A stretch of DNA of 64,000 bases from Cyanophora paradoxa (Eukaryota; Glaucocystophyceae; Cyanophorales; Cyanophoraceae): NCBI GenBank assembly GCA_004431415.1, contig QPMI01000525.1:1-64000 (forward strand), in the 5' to 3' direction. The notes under the pieces were generated by a model, which saw only the letters and a program-made list of their open reading frames with translations, searched no databases and was not told where the DNA came from. Below are positions 56,701 through 64,000 of the stretch, one piece after another. Position numbers and translations under genes: made by a program. The stretch's first letter is position 1. Every line of letters begins with the position of its first letter.

Positions 56701-57531
56701 CGTCAGCACAGGTTCCGCTGGAGCCGGCTGCAGCCGTCCCCGCAGGCCCCATGGCCATGGCCAGCTCGAGCTTGCCGCCCCCGGCTGCCTCTTCAAGCTC
56801 GAGCTCGAGCTCGGTCCCCGCGCCCGACCCGGCGAGAGTGCTCGAGTGGCCCTTTCCAGTGGCTCTGGAGTGGCTGCGCCGAACGTTCTTCCTCTCGGAG
56901 GCATCCCCCGAGTGCGCACTCTGGATTCTAATCTGTTTGGTTTTAATTCGTGATGGCACAGTGTGCTGCCTCCTGAAATAATTATTACCCGTACAGGCTG
57001 CAGTGCCTGCGGCGGCTGGCGCTGACGGGGCGGGCGCTCCTGATGCGGCCGGCGGAGGCGCTGCGGGGCCGGCTGCTGGAGAAGCGGCGGGAGCTGTACC
57101 CCGACGCCGGCCTCGACCTCGTCGACGCCCTCGACGCGGTCCTTGACGCCCTTGACGGCGAGGTGCGCGCGAAATTAAAGCTTTCCGCAAAAACCGACTC
57201 GCAATAACTGACTTACCGCAAGCATCATGACTAGCGATCGCGATTGCCCATGCAAACCGTGACCGGTTGGACTCTCGCAGGTTGGGCTCTTGGTCCAGAA
57301 TGCGACACAGCGGTGCGAAATCGTGACCTCATTTTGATCTTCCCATTTGTCCCTGGGGCGCCTTCTGAATTTCGCTTTCTGAATTTCGCCCTCAGGTGCG
57401 GGGACCCTGCGGTCGCTGCCGAGATTCACAAGCTCCACGCGCTGAGCCAGCGCTCCGCCGCCGGCCGCGAATCCGGAGCTCGCGGCCCTCAAGATCGCAC
57501 GGAGCCCATTGCAGTTTCGCATTATGTCTGA
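53789..57531 (+). CDS. Protein with three AP2-like units and an acidic tract (putative DNA-binding regulator)
   Basis: The first exon (53789-54256) has a Ser/Ala-rich, low-complexity head with IELSSDEET and then GVRHCTKRGDFGFEFRWRG. Exon 54339-54803 opens with AARFRDRCILVAQWLDRR and contains GPSDADLSYDRREYEGDPLF, then a second GLRWTNDQGRYRLYISFPWR. The exon from 54872 repeats AVRFRDRCILVAQWLDRR and the EYEGDPFF block. A third, more diverged set follows (GVLHCQNPKGKLYP, GYYVTAFYLDEKK, AWRFRDRCRIAW, EYKNESFYRKLF). Each unit looks like an AP2 three-strand sheet plus helix (G-[VL]-x...Y-x-[AV]-x-[IF] then A-A-x-[RA]-[FY]-R-D). A Glu/Asp run lies at 56209-56390 and helical exons at 56820-57165. 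The stop at 57531 is used if the last two exons are joined as I read them. AP2 domains bind DNA in plants, algae and apicomplexans. The two halves could be separate genes; the start could also be 53843. Confidence 0.6.
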
Positions 57532-58123
57532 AAAGCGTGCCGGTTTCAGGGTCCCGCGGTTGCACACGCCATGTGAGTCATCTAGGGCGTGTGACATTAT
57601 GAATATATATATTGTGCATTCGAACCATCATGAGCTATTCGAAACAAAATTGTGAGCAACAGGTTTCCACTTTAAGCGCTAATTACATCAGATATCCCTC
57701 GAAAACCCCGCTTTCAACGCCGGATCCGGAGGCCCAGTATGTCTGAGAAAGCTTGCAGGCTTCGTATGCCCTATGGACTATATATAGAGCGGTGGCGCAG
57801 CTGCAACTACTAGGTACACGGGCTATAGGCTAGATCTGAAGGCCCTCGAGCTCACGCATTGCTCAGTCATGATCACTGAGTGCACAATAGCTGCGTCTCA
57901 AATTAAATATTTTATTTCCTTGCGCGTGCATGTGTGTCCGAACAAATCGTTCGAATTCGAATTATACAGCTATCCTCCAGCTATCGATATCCTGTTCGAA
58001 TTGAAGATTATGCGAGTACATGCACGCCCATCTAGATCCCCGCGGCCCATGGCCAGCGCCATTATTCATGATCAGGATTATTAACATTTACCGTTGCAAT
58101 TGCGCAAATCGCGATATGCATGA
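57532..58123. other. Intergenic, convergent 3' region
   Basis: About 590 bases between the AP2-like gene and the histidine kinase gene stop. No feature recognised beyond palindromic words (TTCGAATTCGAATT near 57949; ATGATCA). Confidence 0.55.
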
Positions 58124-61100
58124 TCAAGTGCCGGTGCCGACAGGGTGTGATTGGAGGAGTGAAGGCGCATGCTCTTCGATCGTTGCCAGGAGGACGTTCT
58201 TCCGGAGTGGCCTAGAAAATGAGTGAAGGGCGATGAGAAAAGGGGCGCTGCAAGATTGAATATTTAAATTGTATTTGAAAAGTACGGAGCGCACTTCAAG
58301 AGGACTCCGTTCATGCCCACCTCCGTGCAGCGTCCCACGCCCTCTCCGACGGCGTTCGCCGTCTACACGTGCAATGCGTAAGTTGCAGTGAGATTTCGAA
58401 TTCTGGACGTCGACTGCGGCCGGCAGCACGCACGAGGGCGAGGATGGCAGAGGGCGGACCGTTCGTAAGCCCACCCGCCTCCTGCAGCATTCTTTGATCA
58501 GTGATCTGGAGTGCATGTGCGCTGTATATATAACTTTTGCAAGCGTCAGCACGTCGCAGTTTCTCACTACACACAATCAAAATATTATGTAAGCTTACGA
58601 TCCGACGATGGAGGCATCGACTCTAGATTTTCGAGTCCTATATGTACAAGGTCTCATTTGCCGCACCAGCTCTCGGATCTCCCGTGTGGCATCGATCCCT
58701 CCCAGGACCGGCATCTGCGGGCCCGCGGCGAGGGACGGTCGTTGAAATTTAAAAAGCGGATCGATATCCGGATTATAATCAGTGCAGACATTGAATTTAG
58801 AGTTAACGGCGCCTGTAGCCGAATCGAGCTTAAATGTCCATGGGAGCTTAAGCTTCAGCCAAGCGTAAAAGCTCTGAGATTCGCAGATCTAGACCTAAAG
58901 CGTAAAAGCGTAAAAGGTATCTGCGATCTGCTCTAGGCCTAGAAGTGAAAGTTCACATCGCGATCGATATTGCCTACGGCAGGATACTAGTGCGGAGACT
59001 CCGCCTAGATAATTTTTCTCTGTTCTTCTTGCAATTGTTCCACGACTTCCCCGATATCGATTCCCGGATTTCCGGAGCCAAATTCAAGGGCCGGCGCCCT
59101 CTCGAGGGCGGAGCGGACCTCGAGGTCCATGAGGATGAATGCAGACAGGGAGATTAATATTATATATAAGGAACTTGTAGCCGAATCTCTTTGTTATCTA
59201 TAAGGAATTTCTTATAGTTCTAGTGAACTTGACAGCGCGGGCCTCGAGGTCCATGAGGATGAGGGCGAAGGGCGGGGCCCCCGCCGCCGCCCGCCCCCGC
59301 ACCGCCTCCACCGCCTGCGCGCGCGATTTATTCCCGGAGTCGCGTCAACGTTCCCAGCGCGAATTGATATCGTTCCCACGGCCAGGCGGGCTTGAGCTTT
59401 GGATGCAAAGCAGTGCTGGCCCGGTGGAGGCGCGCAGCTGGACAGCCGCTGCTCCGTTCCAGAAGCGCTAGCTTTGGCGCCCCTAGATAGATAGATATTT
59501 TTTCCATGATCTTCTTAGATTTTTATACAGGCCATAGGTATATATATAAATATATATTCTTCGTTAGATAGATGGGAACGTTAGCTGCCGCATGCGCACC
59601 GCGCGACCGTGGATGGCCGTCGCGGAGGGGAAGCCGGCCTTGGCAAGCATAGAAGAGACCACTTTGCGGCTGCAGGGGGCGCGGGGAGCGCAAACGGGGG
59701 CGCACGCGCGCCTCCGTCAGCGGATCGGAGGGGGAGGCGGGCCGGAAACTCAAGGGCGGGTGACCCTCACTTCATATCCACGTCATCAACAACGCTGCCG
59801 TGCCGAATATTAATCGAAGGTGATTCAGAGAGAGGGGTGAGAGTAAGAGATCTAGAATGCGCATATCTCGTTGTTAACGTTTCTGTAATGATATAAGAGC
59901 TATAGATGGACGGCACATGCACGCACAGCACTCCAGGAGCGGCGGGCGCCGCCGCAGAGGGCGGCGCGGGCGGCTCCGGAGGAATTGAAGCCCCCGTATC
60001 CGTCGCGGATTTCGGAGCGGCGGCCGCATTCTGCGGTGCGAGCGCGTCGGATGGCGCCGGTGCGCCCCAACGCACTTTCGGTTTGGGGGCTTTGCATACG
60101 TCAGCTGCAGCCGGAGCCTCCGGCGGCAGCGGCGGCGGTGGTGGCGGCTGCGCCGGCTGCGCAGTAACCGCTGCAGCTCGTCCTGCGCGTGCACGAGGAT
60201 CAAATCGTTGGGTCCGGAGCCCGGATCCGCTGCGCATGCCAAGCGCCGCCCTCGCGGCAGCGTGGGTCATTAGTATTAAATATTGCCACATGCGCACCGC
60301 CTTCGACCGGCGCCTCTCGGTCCGATGCCGAGTTTTCAGCTGCAGCTGGCTGGCCGGAAGTTCCTGCAGCTGCAATTTGTTCCGGGCTTTCCGGGATTTC
60401 CTGCAGCTGGCCATGGGGCCCTGGCCATGGGATCGGGGCCGAGGGGCCGGCGCCGGCGCCCTCGCGATCGGTCCCGGGAGCGCTGCAGCTGCCCGCAGCC
60501 ATCGCGCTTCCCTCCGCTTCTTTCTCTGTCGGACGGCGCACGAGCTCGACCTCGCGCACGCGTGCCATCTGGAGCGTCCATTGGTCGGAAATGTGGAAAT
60601 TAAATGTGGTAGGGTCGACGACGGGGCGCACCGCCCGACGAACGGCGGCCGCGGTGGCGCAGAGGGCGGCCCCCAGCCTGTGGAGGCGGACCGGCTTCGC
60701 GAGGCGGACGACGTGGAGGGCCGCGCGCTCGGCCTCCGACGTCGACGAGGCCGCGGACGGCGCCGCCGCCGGCGCCGCCGCCGAAGGACGCCGACCCTCG
60801 CGATCGTCGCTTTGCCGGCGGCTCTCCCGCCTCGCACGCGGCACAGGTGCCGTCAGCCGCAGGAGCCCGAAAGGGCGACTGCGCGCGCGAGCAGGACCGT
60901 CGGCATTGCAAGCTTAAATTTACGCGCGATTTCGAATTCGAGATCGAAACTCAAGCGTCGAATGAAGTCGACCGCGCACTTTTCTGCGGCACGCAGTAGA
61001 TCGTCGTCCGGTGTCGAGGCGTCCGCGAGCAACACGGCAGCCGCTGCTCCCGTCGAGACGGCGAACGCGTTGGGGTCCGCCTCGCACGGCCAGCCCAGGC

Positions 61101-64000
61101 CCCGCACGCATGACCGAAGGATCGCGGCGACGGCGGCGTCGGGGTGCAGAACGAGTACCTGACAACATCGCGATCGAAGATTAATATTATTGTAACTGCG
61201 ACGTATGTCCACGTTGGCGGAAGGATCTCTAGATCTGCAGACACAGCCAGTGGTGATCTAGTGGTAAACGGACCGTCGGCGTCTGGGAGACAGCGGGGAG
61301 AGCTCCCGCCGGGATGCGACCGGTACCGGCCCGGCCGCCTATGCACGTGGAGAGCGGCCCGAGCGAAGGGATCTCTTCCAGCCTCGCGAGCGCTTGCTCG
61401 GGCTCGGGCTCGGCCTGGATCAGTGCTATGGTGAGCACTCAAGCGGCAGAGGCGCCCGCGAGCGCGAGACGCGGGGGGCCGTAATTGTGAATGTCGACGT
61501 CGACGGAAACCTCAAGCGTGAGGCTAGCCTATACCTAGATCGTCCACTAGTGTTTTGAATTGCGCGAAATCTATAAGTAGATATTTAGATTCCTCGTTCG
61601 CATAATATTCTCACGCGACTACCGTTAGTACTCACTTGCTCGCCCCAGGCTGGCTGTGCTTGCGGAGATCCAGAGTCCGATTCCAGCTGCGGAAGGGATA
61701 CCTAGACACATGTACAGTGACGTCGACACATTGGCAATCAATACATGAAAAATGCTGGAAACGTTGTCACAAGCCGAACGCGCCTCGAAGAAAAAGGTGC
61801 TGCCATGGCCCGGGCTCGAAATCACGTCGATCACACCGTCCATCTGTTCGACGAGCCTCTTCGACACGGCGAGTCCCTGGGATCGAATCCCGCGTATTAG
61901 TATTCGAAGAGAGAATCGGCGCCAAGAAATAAAGAAGAGAATAAATAAAGACAGAAGCGAGCACCATCCCCGTTCCTCCGAAGAGGCGAGTGATGCTCTG
62001 GTCAGCCTGCCTTACGTCTTCATGATTAGAAAGGCCTGCAAGGCCACATGCAAAAAGGGAAGTGCGCCTGGACGTAATCCTAGGCCTGCAAGCTTTAGAG
62101 AACATGCGACATTTAATTATAAACGTGCCTGGTTTAAACAAGTCTTGAAGGACATGCGAAATTTAAAAGGAAGCTTTAAAGAACATGCGAAATTCAAAAG
62201 GAAGTGCGCCTGGACGTAATCCTTGAAGATGCGGTGCTGTCCCTCCCTGTCGCGAGGTAGCTTTTGTTAGATTCCGAACAAGCAGCTTCAGCTTGCGATT
62301 TGATCTCACTTCGCGATTCCCAGGCCGGTGTCCGTCACTGAAACGCGGAAGTTGACCTGAACAAGGCGGCACTGAATAGGTTTAAGGCTACGCATAGTGG
62401 AGCGCAATCGCACCCGTCCTTGCCCAACGGACAGAATGGAGACAGAGACAATGACGTGCCCCCGGTGCGTAAACTGCGAGTTCAAAACGAGGAAATATAC
62501 GCGATGCCTGGGAATGCCCCATGGACTTCAAATTTAAGCGAGAAATTAAAGCGATCTGACCTTCACTCCGTTGAAAGTCAGGTTCGTCACTATCTGCTTT
62601 AGTCTGCGCGCGCGCGCGCGCGTGCGCGTGCGCCCCGCCCACTCAAACGGTCGCCTGATCTAGAGACGTAGACCTAGGCCTAGACCTCCAGCTGTACGCG
62701 ATCGGCATCGGCGTCGCTCGCCTGCACGGGTCGCCGACGAGCTGAAGGGGCCCGGGGGCGCAGGCCTCGCGCTGCACGGCGGGCTCCGGATCGTCCTCGC
62801 GCCAGTTCCAGCGCGGCGGGGCGTACACCGCCAGCTCGACGCCCTTCGAGAACGCCGCGGGCGCCACGGCCTGCATTAATATTCACGGAATTAATTGAAG
62901 CTTAAGTTCAAGCAGAACAAAGTTAAGTTCAAGCAGAACAAAAGCTGAGATTGATGATGAGTTATGTATGTATGAAGACTGTGATTCGAATTCGATCCGA
63001 TTAAAAGCGCGAGGTCATATGATCACCTCCACGACCTCTTCGACCACGCATCGAAGATCGAACGGGATAGACTCCAGATCCAGCTTCCCCGCCTGCCGCA
63101 TATATACATAAGTGAAGCTCGTAACTTTGACGTCACATTAAAAATATTAAGATCGCGTCGAACGCAGTAGGTAACTAGGGGCCCGGCCGCGTTTGGCGCG
63201 CCGGGGGTGCAAGGGGGGAATCGGGATCTAATGAAAGAGGCCCGGTCGGCGTGCTCGGCCGGCACACGCGGTTCTGCAATATAAGCTCGATATAAGCTCG
63301 ATATAAGCGCAGCAAGAGAGTACGGTCTAGATCTGGCCGGCCGGGCGTGCTCGGCTGCGATCAGCTGCAGCGGCGCAGGCAGCAACGCAAGCAGTTTCTA
63401 GGCGGAAATCTAGAGGAGACGTTGACAGGTAGAGAGAAGTGGTTCCATGCAGAACCGCGCAACGAAGAGCAAGGCGTACGCGACGCACTGCGTGGAAGCC
63501 GAAATCTAGAGGAGACAGCTAGGGAGAACTGGTTCCATGCAGAACCGCGCAAGGAATTCGAAGACCGGAGTTAGAGAGAAGTTAGTTTTCCCCTCGAAAA
63601 CCACTTTTTCCCCTCGAATTCGACGCTCGAAAGTCGAGAGCTGACCGGTCCACCGAGCCAATCGGAAGGCGAATAACCAACATTTTCGTTGCAGACTGGC
63701 CCTCGAAAACGGCCTCATAGAAAAATTTTGGCTGAAGCGAGGGAACGGGAAGCAAGGGGGCCCCCTTCCCCCCTTGCAATTATATAATCGCACCTCCATC
63801 TTGTGAAGCTGCGAAAGGTGACGTTTACAAGATTGGTTACAGTAAAATAGGTAGACGCGACTAGAAGGCCACAAAGACATCTAGATTTGATTTCCATTCT
63901 TCGCACGTCGAGCAGGTCGTTCACAATGACGAGCATCTGTGAACGATATAAACAGCTTAAGCACACAGGAGGTCACTAAAAGCCTATGCGCTCTTGTAGA
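58124..64000 (-). CDS. Hybrid histidine kinase, C-terminal part (HATPase and two receiver domains); 5' end outside window
   Basis: The minus-strand frame is open at the right edge, so the N-terminus and the phospho-accepting His box lie beyond 64000. Visible in order: end of HisKA (LVIVNDLLDVRRMEI, exon up to 63936); GKLDLESIPFDLRCVVEEVV (63027-63092); FSKGVELAVYA...GDPC (62722-62870); N-box RLKQIVTNLTFNGVK (62561-62603); G1 VTDTGLGIAK (62310-62356); F-box RIFKDYVQ (62210-62246); G2 GLAVSKRLVEQM...GHGSTFFFE (61784-61876). Receiver 1 starts at 61158 (VLVLHPDAAV...AAVLLADA, later AKPVRLHRLGAAL); its usual acidic pair is His-Pro-Asp. After a Pro/Ala-rich linker, receiver 2 is canonical: GVLVVDDVDMNRKVVSSML, LILMD, TANAVGEG, GMNGVLLKPLRKN; stop 58124. 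Hybrid kinases pass phosphate from His to Asp in bacteria, fungi, plants and many protists. Several donors are GC (62209, 62721, 61783). Confidence 0.85.
59108..59262. repeat. Exon-end/donor duplication in the histidine kinase gene
   Basis: CTCGAGGTCCATGAGGATGA occurs at about 59116 and 59242. On minus it encodes LILMDLE, the receiver-2 phospho-acceptor strand, followed by a donor. The upstream (higher-coordinate) copy has the acceptor and full exon; the other lies in the intron. Confidence 0.75.
62059..62224. repeat. Exon-end/donor duplication in the histidine kinase gene
   Basis: GGAAGTGCGCCTGGACGTAA occurs at about 62059 and 62200. On minus it is the exon end YVQ plus its GC donor. The intervening bases also contain two copies of an AACATGCGAxATT word. 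Confidence 0.75.
63395..63560. repeat. Tandem duplication in a histidine kinase intron
   Basis: CGAAATCTAGAGGAGAC...TGGTTCCATGCAGAACCGCGCAA occurs twice (about 63402-63462 and 63500-63553), separated by a unique insert. No coding role seen. Confidence 0.8.

Noticed and set aside
1-64000. tRNA, rRNA or spliceosomal RNA genes
   Set aside because: Reading both strands I found no convincing tRNA arms or rRNA core sequences; a covariance-model search would be needed to exclude small RNAs.

Overview
The window is nuclear DNA of a GC-rich, intron-dense eukaryotic microbe. Coding exons are short, strongly GC3-biased and split by many small introns whose donors read GTGCG, GTCCG or GTAC and whose acceptors read CAG; several introns are GC-AG. 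The gene mix (hybrid histidine kinase with two receivers, PPR protein, AP2-like DNA-binding protein, CPA2-type antiporter, GBP-like GTPase, NACHT and TIR proteins) suggests a unicellular alga or related protist. I cannot name the lineage from sequence alone; a haptophyte-like or other photosynthetic protist is a guess. All gene models were spliced by eye from frame continuity, intron phase and GT/GC..AG boundaries, so individual junctions may be off.

Layout. 1-27.2 kb is an innate-immunity-like locus. A TIR-like/NACHT/pentapeptide/WD40 protein (STAND, NLR-like) on + at 19.2-27.2 kb is head-to-head with a second TIR protein on - at 18.4-8.9 kb (disordered N-terminus, coiled coil, TIR, then a long parallel beta-helix). 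An inverted duplicate occupies 1-7.8 kb: a second NLR-like gene (-, running off the left edge) head-to-head with a truncated coiled-coil fragment of the TIR/beta-helix gene. The two arms therefore form a large inverted repeat around a spacer of about 9.5 kb.

27.2-35.6 kb is lower in GC and mostly non-coding, with MITE-like elements, minisatellites and palindromic words, interrupted by a CPA2-like cation/proton antiporter gene (-, 29.4-31.5 kb). From 35.6 kb: a RING/TRAF-zinc-finger protein with two C-terminal membrane segments (+), an F-box/LRR-like protein (-), a GBP/atlastin-type large GTPase with a long coiled coil (+), a coiled-coil protein with four short N-x-x-S-[RK]-type motifs (-), a PPR protein (+, divergent from the previous gene across 119 bp), a protein with three AP2-like units and an acidic tract (+), and the C-terminal part of a hybrid histidine kinase (-, running off the right edge).

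Working idea (inference): the TIR-NACHT-WD40 and TIR-beta-helix genes form a divergently transcribed sensor/partner pair, recalling paired plant NLRs. The neighbouring TRAF-type E3, F-box and GBP-like genes belong to families that elsewhere act in ubiquitin signalling and cell-autonomous defence. Nothing in the sequence proves that they act together.
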